Source of the DNA: Cryptomeria japonica
Taxonomy: Eukaryota; Streptophyta; Pinopsida; Cupressales; Cupressaceae
Direction of reading: 5' to 3'
Assembly: GCF_030272615.1 (NCBI RefSeq)
Contig: NC_081406.1
Coordinates: 245,205,218 to 245,265,217 of the forward strand
Length of the DNA: 60,000 nt
In this document: one piece after another, positions 32,560-44,807 of the stretch
Position numbering within the stretch: the first letter of the stretch is position 1
Layout: each line of letters starts with the position of its first letter
Translations under genes and position numbers: made by a program
Notes under the pieces: model-generated
What the model was told of the DNA's origin: nothing
The model's input: the letters and a program-made list of their open reading frames with translations, nothing else
The model's database searches: none

Positions 32560-33512
32560 GGGTAAAAGCACAAAGTTGTGTCACACTTTTATAAAGGAAA
32601 TGGCCAATGCTAATTCAACTTTTTAAATTGAATCAATAGAAAGTGAAATATATCTTTTGAATTTTGAAATGATGTAAACTAATAAAATGTATATTTTTTT
32701 GTGTATTTTATGTTTGTAATTAAAAATAAATAAAAAATTATTTGAATATACTTTCTTATAAAGTAAACATTATAATTTAGTTGTTGAGAAAATGTTGAAA
32801 TTGGAATTACACAAGGCGTCACACTTTATATAGTAAATTTTACCTTTTTTTCTTCAATTTTTTTGGGTATATTGATAACTTGAAACTTTAGTGCAAAAAT
32901 ATATTTTTAACTATTTTTTATGTATATATATTTTTTTCAATATATTTGAAAAGTTGTGTGTAACGAAATATAAATCTTTCTATTTGGTGTCACTTTTTTT
33001 CTTAATTATTTATCCAAATTAGAAAATAATTATATCATCTTGACATAGACTATTTTCTGTATTGCATTTTTTTTACAAAATTTTTGAATAAATTTTAGTA
33101 TTTTTCCTTTACAAGATAATCAACCTTATATTTTAGTGTTGATGACCTACTTTCAATAAAAATAAAATATTAAATATTAAAACTAATTAAAATATTTAAA
33201 GATATATATTTTGGAAAATTGTCTTATAGATCTATAAAAGAGCATTTTTACATTTCAAAAAAAAATTATTCATAAGAGTTGTTGAAGCATCAAGTTTTTC
33301 TAGAAAAAAAATGGTAATTAGACCCAAAGTGGTATAAAATATACATTTAGTACACAAATCCAATTGGAAAAGTTGTGGCCCATATATAAGATAGCTATAA
33401 TGAATCTCTATAGACCACATGTTTGACTAAAATTATTTTTTAGTTAGAATTACTTAAATTCACTTGTGCTATAAGTTGGCCTGAAATGTGACACAATTTT
33501 GTGCTTTTACCC
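32560..33512. mobile_element. 953-bp MITE with 26-bp terminal inverted repeats
   Basis: The ends are GGGTAAAAGCACAAA(G/A) followed by TTGTGTCACA, with one mismatch over 26 bases. The element is A/T-rich and has no coding capacity. TAAA lies on both sides (32556-32559 and 33513-33516); the duplication may be TAA or TAAA because of the A run. The GGG termini and a TAA-type duplication would fit a Tourist-like PIF/Harbinger MITE, but the family is unverified. It interrupts element A RT between FVVKG and KEFVVCK, which join in frame once it is discounted. Confidence 0.85.
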
Positions 33513-33943
33513 TAAAAGGTAAAGAATTTGTGGTTTGTAAGTTCAAAAAGTTTCTCTAAGGCTTGAAACAGTCACCTAGAATGTGGTACCAAAAGTTTGG
33601 CACCTTTGTGTTGTCTACGTGATTTGTAAGATCGAAGTTGGGTCATTGTGTGTATTACAAGACTAAATATGACCATTTACTTATAATTGCTCTATATGTG
33701 GATGACATGTTGTTCATTAGGAATGATAAGGTTATAATTTATGACTTAAAATCTCAGCATCTAGCATGTTTTGAAATGAAAGATTTGGGTGCATCTAGGT
33801 ATATTCTGGGAATGGAAATCAATAGGGATAGAAAGAATAGAAAGTTTTGGCTCAATGAGAGAAAGTACATTAGTACTGTCTTGGAGAGATTTGGCATGTC
33901 AAATTGCAAGCAGTTAGTTATTCCAATATTACAAGGAACGAAA
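33513..33943 (+). pseudogene. Element A reverse transcriptase, catalytic fragment
   Basis: Resumes with KGKEFVVCKFKKFL, a stop, then GLKQSPRMWYQKFGTFVL, KYDHLLIIALYVDDMLFI with the YVDD catalytic motif at 33695-33706, and LGMEINRDRKNRKFWLNERKY. Stops lie in the first part. Cut at 33943 by element C; the next part is at 52332. Confidence 0.88.
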
Positions 33944-36900
33944 TGTTGTTCACCAAAAGTGATTAACCCAAGTACACCTGCAATCCTTCTATAAAATGGC
34001 CAATTTCAGACTATGAAACACATCAGGGCTTGGACAACATAACAAAGGACCCTAATTGATCCTCCTGCACTTCAGGTTCTGCTAGACCTAGGGGGGGACA
34101 CCCTTTTGATGCATGAAATAACTCATTTACTCACCATGACAGCATCAATGAAGCAGATAAACCATTCCACAAGCTCAACAAATTAGATAACACATACAGA
34201 TTGGCTGGATCTTGTACAAATAATGGGTGAAACAGAGCTTTGGAAGGATAGAACACAAACCCCTAAACATAAAGGGAAATAGATTTGTCTTTAATTTGTA
34301 AATCTAAAACTATCCCCAAATCTGCAAGACCAGTGCCTTGTTCATTAGGCAACAAAGTCACACAAAGAATTGCAAACGTGTATCCTTTTTACAAATTGGT
34401 TTTCCTTGAACAATATTCTTGCATTAACACCTTATACTAATGCATTACTCAATTCCATTCACAGAATTATCAGATCTGGGACACATTCCATTATTCATGA
34501 CTGATTAAAGAGTTTAAAGCCTTCATTGAAGGATACCTATAAAAAAATCACACAATCTCCTTGAAATTGACAAATTTCATCCTCCTTGAGGATTCAATTC
34601 ATAATAATAAAATACATACACAGAGACAATAATGTGGGAAATTTACTCATGCCTGACACAAGTAAGATTTGCAACTAGAAAAAAAAATCTATCATCCTGC
34701 AATATAATCTTTGTACCCTAAAACAAACCAAAGAATTTTACAAATTTGGGTCAAGAAGTTTAGAACTAGAAGCCATGAAAAATGGAGCACTTCCTCCAAA
34801 ATTTTGGAACCCTTACAATGAGAAGAAAATTGGAATAAGAAGGAGAGGGAAAAAGATTAGGTCTGCAACTGAAATTGCCAAGTGTCTCTCTTTCCAACTG
34901 AAATTTGTTTCCATTCTCTCTCCCATGGAAAATTCTCTCAAAATATCCCACATTTGTTCAAACTAACACCATAACTATATTCCTCATCCCGAGAGATTTT
35001 TGCCGATATATAATACTTGCCTATTTGACCAAAAATAGACCTTTGGGCGAATTAATCCACTTTATGTGCACATCATTTAAATTTTTCAATTTTTTATATA
35101 GTTTCAACTATATATTTAATCTGATTTTAACTTTGATTTATGGCCTAAGTTTGCCATGACGCCCTACCACATGGCGGTCTCTAATTGGCTAATGGGATCC
35201 ACTGGGATGACACCTCATTGATTAGCCACTTGGACTACCTCGTCACTACCACCTATGCACCACTGGACTACCACGCGTACACCACCTCATCGCCATGTCA
35301 TCACCACTGGATGAGACCCGTGAGTTGGACTTCCACCTGGACTTGCCACCTTTCTTTCACCATTTTGCGATGGCTAATGATCTTGCATCTTCGGGTCACG
35401 AAGTCACGTGAGTCGTTGGATCCTCTGCAACCTGCATGCTCTTTAACTCTTTGAGATCCGCCCTAGCTTTTCACCATTTCACAGGTCTTAACTCGCGAGC
35501 ATCTCCCCTTCGCGAAGTCGCGACAGTCGTTAGATCTCCTGAATTTGCATGGTCTTTAACTCCTTTCGCTATTTCGCAAACCTTAACCAACGAGCATCTT
35601 TGGCTTGCGAATCCACACGCTTCGTCAATCTCCTTGGAACATGCTCAAACTTTAAGCCACCCTTTCTCTGCAAAACTCACATGCCTCAGGATCTGTGTAT
35701 GTGTGGGGTCCACCTGGTTGCCACTTATCGGCCTCCTTAAGTCACCTCGAGAAGCACGCCTACGCACGTGGGGTCTACTTGGGTGCCCATCAGTACCTTG
35801 CGTCAAAAGCCTCTTGACACTTTGACATATTACTTGTGAGGGGCTTTGGTTATAAACATAAAAAAATCCGTTCCCCGGTCAATGTGGGATAAAGCCTCAA
35901 GCCTGGCACTGCAAGTTTTTAGGGTTCTTTGAGTGTTTTTTAATGGCACCATTCCTGGGGGTTTCAATGCTACAATCACGCAGAGGAGGAGAACTGCAAG
36001 GTTGTGGCATTAAGCAACACAGTTACTGATTGCAATTGATGAAATTTTAATTGAAAACCCCTCTTTCATCAGCCATGTTGCATTTGCTAAAAAAACATTT
36101 CATATCATCATCCACGCAGAGGAGGAGGGGGGAGGGTTGATTTCATTTTGATTTCAATACCTGAGCAACAACGTGAGAGGTGAGGTTTGGCTGGAAGCCT
36201 ACCAATTGCATTAGCTTAGAGTTTCAACCTGCCCTTTACCATGTCACGTAGAAGACAAGGAGGAATCTTGGGCTTTACACCTGCCCATAGCATTTGCCTT
36301 TGTTAATGATGTAGTTAATCACGCAGCCTATCAATTTCATGTTTGTCTTCAACGCTGCCCTTTCATTAAGAGATTTCCTTTGCCAAGCACAAGGAAAATG
36401 TTGGTAGAGTCATTAAGTTTGGTTATACACATGCCACCGGCTATTGCTTGAAAACTTATTTTAAACCCCTCCCAACAACCACGTTTTACTATATTCACAC
36501 AGCAGGGATAATTTTGGCATTTTCATATGCCTCTAGCATTATCTTGGAAGTTTATAAATTCCCACTCTAGCTCACAGCAAGGAGGACTGGAAAAGTCATG
36601 GAGTTTGGACATACACCTGTAGATTACATTTGATTTGGAGTTTTCATTGTGTTGCTCACACGTGGGAGGATTTGCTAGCAATTGAAACTTGCTATCACAT
36701 TTTCTTTGTTTGGAGCTGCTCACACATGGAGGGAGGATTCTCATTGAACTCCAACAAATGGATCCATTAATGATGGTGTGACAACAACTGTGTATACTCC
36801 ATCTCCACAGTTTTGTAGCCATGAAGGTGTGCATTGTTCTTGATAAGATAATACGAATGCCTTTGATAGCCTTTATGATTGATATGCATGTCAATACCAT

Positions 36901-38179
36901 GCAAAAGAACTATAGATTCCATCAATTAAATATCACTCATTTAAATGCTCTAAAATTCTCCCAGTAAACAAAGTCGCCAATAAAATCAATGTATGGGCAT
37001 GAGCCAGGTCCGACTAAGAAAAAATTGTTTTCATTCAACTGACCTTAGAAATGCTTCAAGAACCTTAAACATACCTCTAGAATCAATCGACACCATTTTC
37101 AGATCATCAAACTGAGTTTTGCAACTTTCAGGCACTTGCGCCACATTTTCACATTTAATCGCGAAGACGTAATTTTCAAACCAGTCAAAACACCTTTCTG
37201 GACCATGCCATCTGACAGGCGTGTACTTTGATATACAAGCATGAACTCTACCAAACAGTTTTTCAAGAAGAATCCTGAGTGAAGATATATTAATTGTCAA
37301 AAATGACCAACTGGCTTTGTCGGCACTGCGGATCTGATGAAGTCAATGTTTAGGCAACACATGATGCCTTTCTTAAAAATATCAAACGATCTCTACAGAC
37401 CCTCAAATCTGAGACATGGGTACCTTGAAGTACATATCAAAACTTAGAATTCTCAGTTCGACCAAAAGTCTGACTGGGTGCAAATGGTGCACTCATGAAA
37501 ATGGCTACTTTAACTAATACGGCAATGAAAGTACGGATCACTGAAACAGATGGCCTAAGAAACCTTTTTGAAAACCGATCAAACGGATTGGCTGGAGCTT
37601 GAAACTTGAAACATATCTTTTCATTTATATCAACAATAGCCTGGAACAAACATTCAGACATAACACTCACTGAGGCAAATTTTACACTTATGCAAAATAG
37701 GGCTCCAACTAGGTCCTGAAACATGGACTTGTCAAAACATACAAACTGCAAATAGATCGAGCTTGGTAAACTGAGCAAATGGATTCATAAAGACTTGAAA
37801 TTTTGCAAGCTAACTCAAATTTATGCATAGAATTGACTTCAATTTGAAATTATTCATGACGATCAACAGGGTAAAAGATATAAACACCCAAAGTAGGCTA
37901 CGCAATAAAATCTGCATATGTGCCTAAAATGCACTTTCAACTCACCCCTTGAAATGGGTACTTGATAAACTAATCCAAACTGAATTCTGAAAGTTGCATA
38001 TCACTGCATAGGCCAAATGAAAGGTGTAGGACACATTTCCCAAGCCTTACCCTTTGAAAATCAACTAGCTACATTTTACCCTCTCTCTATTAGGCCATTC
38101 AAACTGACTTATTTGGTAATGCAGAGCAAAATTTTGAAATGGGCCTCTAAACTTGACTCAAATTTAATGAGTCCCAACA
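33944..38179 (-). repeat. 3' LTR of element C
   Basis: 4,236 bp from TGTTGTTCACCAAAAG to GAGTCCCAACA on the plus strand, very similar to 48081-52331 along its whole length. ORFs within it (for example 35185-35825, 36523-36900, 37031-37778) recur as broken frames in the other copies, so I treat them as chance. A CTATATAAAAAATTG box on the minus strand (about 35090-35105) is conserved in the right copy and could be the promoter. Confidence 0.9.
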
Positions 38180-39234
38180 GTGACTCTGACTGGGATGGTT
38201 GATTGTAAGATCAACACAAGAATTCAGAATCTATGGTTAAGCAGACCACCCAAAAATGGAATACTCTCTTCTCTTCTAAAAAACAAAGACTTCCTTATTC
38301 AACCCAAACAGCAGGGCACTTTATTGAAAACCACACAACTAAAGCAAAGCAACTGTACAATATATACAAACATACTTATGACTGATTATAAACTGCTCCA
38401 AACAATTTTAGCATTTACCTCTGTCAAAAATTTGATTCTCATCACCTGATGTTATGATCCGAACAAAGGCACCTTCCTATAACAACTGAGCATAATCCTT
38501 ATAATCAACCCCTTTTATCTCATTACTGTAACAGCTGGTGTGCATACCTTTGGCCTGATTTTGAACTTTGTAATCACACACTACTTCAACAAAAGTAAAA
38601 TCATGAGACAAAACACTATAGTGGCCTTCCCACAAGCTGCCATACATTTCACTATCCCAATCAATTCTATCATTTGCAAAGGCATCATCATATTGAACTT
38701 CAAAAATAAAGCATTCAATCTCACTACTGTAGTTTTTATTAGCACTCACCTTGCTATCATTTTCATTCATAGAATGAGGGGCATTCATAACGAATTGATG
38801 CAAACAAGGAACATAAATGTTACAATCCAGATGTGATACTTCACTATGCTGATCACACTCCATACTATCCTTGTTTATCAAACTCAAAACCTTTGCATTC
38901 TCAATATCCCATTTATGGAAAAGAATGCATACCTCTGGTTGAAGCAAATCCTCTGCTAAGTCTTCTTCATTCAGACTTATATCCACCTGAAAAACTTCCA
39001 TCTGTGGTCTGAAATAATCATCACACAACCTATGCCTCTTACCTTCATCATGAAGTAAAATTTTACAACACATGCTACTGTTGTTCAGAACTACATCAGC
39101 ATTACAAACTTGTTCAACACAAGGGGAAACTTTAGCATTTTCCATAATGAAATCAGCACCATGAACATTCGTATCAAAGGCAAATAACTCCATATCCGTT
39201 TCAAGCATACTATCAACATTCACATCCTCTTCAT
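38180..39234 (-). pseudogene. Element C gag-downstream region, 3' part
   Basis: An open stretch of ~250 codons on the minus strand (to 38477) begins NEEDVNVDSMLETDMELFAF and ends KGVDYKDYAQLL. It is acidic and has many Cys and His (CKILLHDEGKRHRLCDDYF), but no known domain. It continues the acidic tail of the gag frame at 45531-45816, from which element E separates it. 38180-38476 is non-coding. Directly beside the LTR, 38180-38198 reads like a degraded PBS on the plus strand, and no polypurine tract is seen. Confidence 0.55.
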
Positions 39235-40287
39235 TGTTAGGTCCCGGAGACAACTAAGAAGCGGGGGGGGTGAATTAGTTGTCAAATAAATTCAAACCTA
39301 AACAACTTAACCAACTTAATCCTTAATAACGGTAAACCAGTTAAGTATGTCGATAGATAGTTTTAATAGTTAATTGGTATATTGGTAAAGATTAATGCAT
39401 GAAACATAAACACAAAGTCATCCACAACACATAACACCAATATTTGTACGTGGAAACCCTGTAAGGGGAAAAACCACGGTGGGAAACCTTACCCACAATC
39501 AGATGATACTACTGCAGATAGTAAGTGTACATAAATGGGGTCTGCACATGCAGAAAACCCAACAGCCTAGAGCTCACTACTCAATCACAAAATGGGAGTC
39601 ACACTAACTACAATTGGATGGTTAAATCCAATGAGAATGTACTGCACAAAATAGCATCTTCATATGCTAGATTCAGTACCGGTGTAATGTTGATATGCTT
39701 TCAAAAAAACCTAGTTTCACCTTCAAATGATGTCTTTGTGTATAGCTTTGCTTAATCTCACATATACCTTCACACAATCCTTTTTCTTATTCCACACTTG
39801 ATCTTACAAATAAGATCTTACATTTATACCATAACCTAAGACCAATTTTAGTAGGTCAGCTCTACAAGATATTATAATAAAAATATTTTACAAACAATAT
39901 AATATTCGATGCAATAACCGATTGAACATGTCGGCTTAATGCATTTACAACAACAATTAATCATCTCCATAGCGTGCCATGCTGATCTGGAAATTATAAA
40001 CCTATAGGTGTAAACCTAGACCTATTTGCTAGTAACAACAAATATGCAACTATGAATATACCAATGAACAAGACTCCAGGACAAGATGTCCAAACAATGT
40101 CTTCAACATAACCATGTGTCTTCCATGTCATTCCAAGTATCGGTGATCATTATATCTTGCCAGTGTGCCATATACCGGTGACTGTGCATGAGTCACTTGC
40201 TTGCCGGTGAATGTTGCTGGATCTCCAAAGTGTTAGTGTTTTAGTAGGTGTTGACATCAATGACAAAACCATACCAAAATACCAACA
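39235..40287 (-). repeat. 3' LTR of element E
   Basis: 1,053 bp: minus-strand start TGTTGGTATTTTGG at 40287 and end GGGACCTAACA at 39235. The U5 signature is at 39258-39280 (run of G then TGAATTAG on the plus strand). The block GGGAAAAACCACGGTGGG is at about 39466. Confidence 0.9.
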
Positions 40288-40520
40288 ATCTCCAAAAAGA
40301 TCATAACCAGAAATCAGAGAGTAATAATATCTCCTAAACAACAATCTCTCCCCCTGGGAGCAACATGTGTTTTCCAAAGTTTTTCATACCAATCTCTCCC
40401 CAAAAGATAATGTGTTTTTCCATAGATATCTCTCCCCCTTTTACATCAAATGCCAAAGTTACAATAAAACCAAGTTCATATACAAAATACCAATCAATTC
40501 GATATACCAACTACTCCCCC
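40288..40520 (-). promoter_or_regulatory. Polypurine tract array of element E
   Basis: CTCCCCC (plus strand) at 40348, 40432 and 40514, and CTCCCC near 40396. The tract directly next to the LTR has changed to ATCTCCAAAAAG. The last copy overlaps the end of pol. Confidence 0.7.
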
Positions 40521-42355
40521 TGAGAAGTAGCTTCCTCACCAAAGACCGGAATAAAAGATTTCTCTGTTGATTCTGTCAGTTGATGACAATCATCAACTAT
40601 CCAAGTCTCTACCGGTGGTGGTATGACTCCAAGATGATCTCTGAGATATTTAAAAGTTTCCTTAGGCAAAGGTTTAGTGAAAATATCTACAATCTGCTCT
40701 TTAGTATTCACATAAACTAGTTTTATCTCTTTTGCTTCAACATTTTCCCTTAGAAAATTCAGTTTGATAGAAACATGTTTTGTTTTAGAATGTAATACCA
40801 GATTCTTAGATATATCAATTGCTACAGTGTTATCACAATAGATAGTAATAGGTTCCTTGCATTTTACCTTTATGCCTTTTAACATTTGCTTAAGCCATAG
40901 TACCTGTGTACAGTTAGTTGCTACTACAACATATTCTGATTCTGTTGTTGATAAAGATGTACAACTTTGTTTCTTACTCAACCAAGAAACTAATATGTTT
41001 CCAAGAAAGAATGCTTCGCCGGTGGTGCTTTTTTTATCATCCACATCTCCTGCCCAATTTGCATCTGTGTATGCACATAGTTCAAATTTTTCATCTCTGG
41101 GGTACCATAATCCAAGATTTATAGTGCCTTGTAAGTACCAGAAAATCCTTTTTACTACTGATTCATGGTTTTCTCTAGGATTACTTTGAAATCTTGAAAC
41201 AATACATATTGCATTCATGATATCAAGTCTGGTTTGTGTCAAATACAGTAAACCTCCTATCATAGATTTGTCTCTAGTTGGATTAACAGGTGTAGATTCA
41301 TCCCTTTGTGATAATTTGTCATTTGTTGTCATAGGTGTGCTTACCGGTTTAGAGTTCTCCATCCCAAATTTCTTTAGCAACTCTTTTAAGTATTTGGATT
41401 GACTCAAGAATATACCTTTATCAGTCTGTGAAATCTGCAATCCTAAAAAGAATTTTATTTCTCCAATCATAGACATTTCAAATTCTTGCTACATTTTAAT
41501 AGAAAATTCCTTACATAATCCATCTTCTCCTCCAAAGATTATATCATCAACAAATACTTCTATGATCAAGATGTTATCATTAGTTACTTTATAATATAAA
41601 TTGTTGTATGCATTTCCTTTAGTAAAACCAATCTTTAAAAGATACTTATCCAATCTTGCATACCAAGCTCTTGGAGCTTGTTTTAGTCCATACAGAGCTT
41701 TGCTTAACCTGCAAACCATATCATTGTCATCTGTCAAAGAAAATCCATCAGGTTGTCCAATGTATACTTCCTCTTCAAGATCTCCATTCAAAAATGCACA
41801 TTTAATATCCATTTGATAAACTTTGTAGTTCTTGTGTGCTGCAAAAGTTAAAAATAATCTTACTACCTCAATTCTAGCTACCGGTGCAAAGGTTTCATTG
41901 TAATCAACTCCTTTCTGAGAATATCCCTTACACACTAGTCTTGTTTTATTTCTGATAACCTTACCATCTTCATAAAGTTTGTTTCTAAATTCCCATTTGG
42001 TTGCAATTACATTTTTATCTTTAGGCTAGGGAACTAATGTCCAAGTGTTGTTTTTCTCAATTTTTTCTAATTCTTCTTCCATAGCTTTAATCCAAAATTT
42101 ATCTTCACATGCCTCATTAATAGATGATGGTTCAATTTGAGAAATAAGACATACCTCTTCATTTGCCAATCTTCCTCTTGTCATAACTCCTTTAAACTTG
42201 TTTCCAATTATCTGATCTTCAGAATGATTCAGCCTTACATACCGGGGTGTCTTTGTTTGTTGTTGTTCTTCAATTACTGTGGAATCCTCAGATGATACCG
42301 AGGTAACTGGATCTTCATTTTGTACCAGTGGATTTAGAGTAGGTTCATTTGTCAA
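40511..42355 (-). pseudogene. Element E reverse transcriptase-RNase H (two stops)
   Basis: Covered by three open pieces in order: 42355-42026 (linker and RT start, EKNNTWTLVP, then TAG), 41935-41489 ([58 protein letters not shown]), a TAG, and 41476-40511 (FEMSMIGEIKFFLGLQISQ, RNase H SWLSKKQ, ESEYV, CDNTVAI, ending DIFTKPLPKETF). The VDD catalytic pair and RNase H acidic residues are kept. With two stops it is a recent pseudogene. Confidence 0.9.
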
Positions 42356-42442
42356 AATTTCTATTGCCGATTCAGGGTCTATATACCTTGAAGTTCCTCT
42401 GAATTGTTCATCAATCTTTACATTTGTACTTTCAACAATTTT

Positions 42443-43981
42443 CTACAATCTCTTGTTAAAACATCTATATGCTTTTCTCTTAGATGAATAACCAAGAAAT
42501 ATTCCTTCATCACTTCTAGGATCAAATTTGCCAATATACTCATCACTTCTGATATAAAATTTACTTCCAAATATTTTGAAATACTTAAGAGTAGGAGTAT
42601 TACCAAACCATAGTTCATGAGGGGTCTTACCGGTTTCACCTTTGATGTGAACTTTATTAAATGTATAGACCGATGTGTTGACTGCTTCTCTCCAATATAC
42701 ATGTGGTAAATTTGCTTCTGATAACATACTTCTTGTTGCATCCAAGATAGTTCTATTTTTCCTTTCAACAACTCCATTCTGTTGTGGTGTCCAAGGTGCT
42801 GATAGTTGTCTTCTGATTCCATTCACTTCATAAAATGTATTAAATTCCCTAGATGTAAATTCACCTCCTTGATCTGATCTTAAACATTTGATTTTCTTAT
42901 CGGTTTCATTTTCTACCATTGCTTTGAATAGTTTGAACTTTCCAAGTGCTTCTGATTTTTCTCTGAGAAAAGTAACCCAACACATTCTAGAATAGTCATC
43001 AATAATTAGCATGAAATATCTATCACCTTGTAAGCTTTTAGTTCTAGTTGGACCACATAAATCAGTGTGAATCAAATCAAGAGAATTATTTGATTTTTTT
43101 GGAATACTTTTGAAACTAGCTCTAACTTGTTTTCCAAATTGACATTCCTTACATATTGTATTCTGAGGTTTGACAATTTTAGGTAGATCTCTAACTGCCT
43201 TAGTAGTACTGATCTTTACCATGCAATCAAAGTTTACATGACTGAGTCTCTTATGCCATAACCAACTTTCATCTATATGTGCAATCATGCATGTCTTCTC
43301 ATTGTTATTCAAATGAAAGATATTACCTCTAATCTGATTACGAGTTCCAATTTCCAAACCAGTTCTATTCATGATTTTGCATTTTCCATTTTTGAATTGT
43401 AACTGAAATCCTTTCTCAGCTAATTGACCAACACTCAAAAGATTATGCTTTAATCCTTCAACATAGTAAACATTGTCAGTGTTATGCTTACCATCAAGAG
43501 ATATTGTACCCTTACCTTTGATTGAACCAGCTTTGTCATCTCCAAATCTTACTAAGCCTCCATTGTATTCTTGAAAGTTCAAGAATTTACCTTTGTCTCC
43601 TATCATATGATGTGAGTATTCTGAATCAATGATCCATTCATCCTTTACTTCAACTTTAGCTGCCAGAGCCTGTACTACCAGTTGAGCAACAGGTGTCGGT
43701 TGATCTTCTGTTATAGCAACAAAAACCCATCCATTGTCTATCGGATCCACATAAGAATCATCAGTCACACCTTCATCAACAATGTAACAAGATTTGTCTT
43801 TATTCTTCTTAAATCTGTATCTCTGATATTCAGGATTAGGCTTGTATGTTCTTCTAGCTTCTTCTCTTAGTCTAACATGTCTATCAGGGTATCTTGAAGC
43901 CATATGACCAATCTTATTGCAGTTAAAGCATTTAAAGGGTGCTTTACCTTCATACTTACTTCCAACTGGACCTTTAGGCAT
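42443..43981 (-). pseudogene. Element E zinc knuckle, protease and integrase
   Basis: A 512-codon open stretch. It begins MPKGPVGSKYEGKAPFKCFN; the CCHC knuckle reads CFNCNKIGHMASRY with the last Cys changed to Tyr. The protease site is WIIDSEYSHHM: the Gly of D-S-G is Glu, so it is probably inactive. The pre-integrase region follows (VEGLKHNLLSVGQL), the HHCC site (WHKRLSHVNFD, CKECQFGK) and the full D,D,E core (LIHTDLCGP, MLIIDDYSRM, TPQQNGVVERKN). It ends with GIFLGYSSKRKAYRCFN and a stop. Integrase residues all look intact. Confidence 0.92.
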
Positions 43982-44023
43982 TTTTCTTGCAAATAGTGCT
44001 TCAAGTTCTTCAAGTTCTTCATT

Positions 44024-44751
44024 TTATTTCCTACTTTCTTCAAGTTCTCTTGCATAAAAGGCTTTCCAATCAGATTTGTCAAATGATGGAGCAGATGATG
44101 TTGATGCTTTAAAGGCCAAATCTATCTTTATAGTAGCAATAGGACCAAATTCTTCAATTTCAAAAGCTGAAAGTTTTCCAATCAATGTATCCCTAGTAAC
44201 TGATGTATTAGGCATTGTTCTTAACTCATTTATAGCAGTAGCCTTCATTTTATATGTTGGTGGAAATCCTCTTAAACCTTTTGAAATAATTTCATCCTCA
44301 CTTAAGGTTCCTCCATAATATTTAATACCCAAAACAATTTCGTTTACTCTTTCCATAAAAGCGGAAATCCTTTCATCTTCTTCCATTTTCAAATGTTCAT
44401 ACCTGACTTAGAAGCTTTCAAGTTTTGCAATTTTGACTGTGGAATCTCCTTCATTAAGTGTTTCCAAATGATCCCAAATAGCTTTAGCAGTAGACCTATC
44501 TGATAGTCCATGATTTGTTGATCTGATAATGCACTCAAAAGTGCTTCTCTTGCTTTGCATTCATGTTCTTCATCTTTTGTCAAGCTAGCTGGACTGGGCT
44601 GACCTGGTATAGCAGCAGTATAACCATTCTTTGTAAGTTCCCAAATGTCTTTTCCAATGCAATTCAGATGTGTCTCCATTCCGATCTTCCATATGCCATA
44701 GTTGGTTCCATCAAGTTTAGGATTGTCCTTCCTGAAATAATTAGTAGACAT
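44024..44751 (-). pseudogene. Element E gag (one frameshift)
   Basis: Starts MSTNYFRKDNPKLDGTNYG, the classic copia gag opening, 40 bases after the PBS, and runs WKIGMETHL, DIWELTKNGY and LSALSDQQIM to a shift at about 44460-44390. The second piece (44392-44024) has ERISAFMERVNEIVLGIKYY, ISKGLRGFPPTYKMKATAIN and ends just before the knuckle. This is the UBN2-type capsid precursor. Confidence 0.9.
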
Positions 44752-44790
44752 TGGATCTCCTCAAGCTGTTAAACTTCTACAAAAGAGGAC

Positions 44791-44805
44791 TAAGCTCTGA
44801 TACCA
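44791..44805 (-). other. Primer binding site of element E (tRNA-Met type)
   Basis: TGGTATCAGAGCTTA on the minus strand, two bases from the LTR end. Sets the orientation and the LTR edge at 44808. Confidence 0.92.
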
Positions 44806-44807
44806 AT

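Noticed and set aside
35185-35825. ORFs in the GC-rich part of the C-family LTR
   Set aside because: Repeated in three LTR copies with different frames and stops; treated as chance ORFs.
35850-35870. TATAAACA/TATAAATA box on the plus strand in C-family LTRs as evidence for plus orientation
   Set aside because: The PBS, the gag gene and another TATA box (CTATATAAAAAATT) all support minus orientation; the plus-strand box may be chance.
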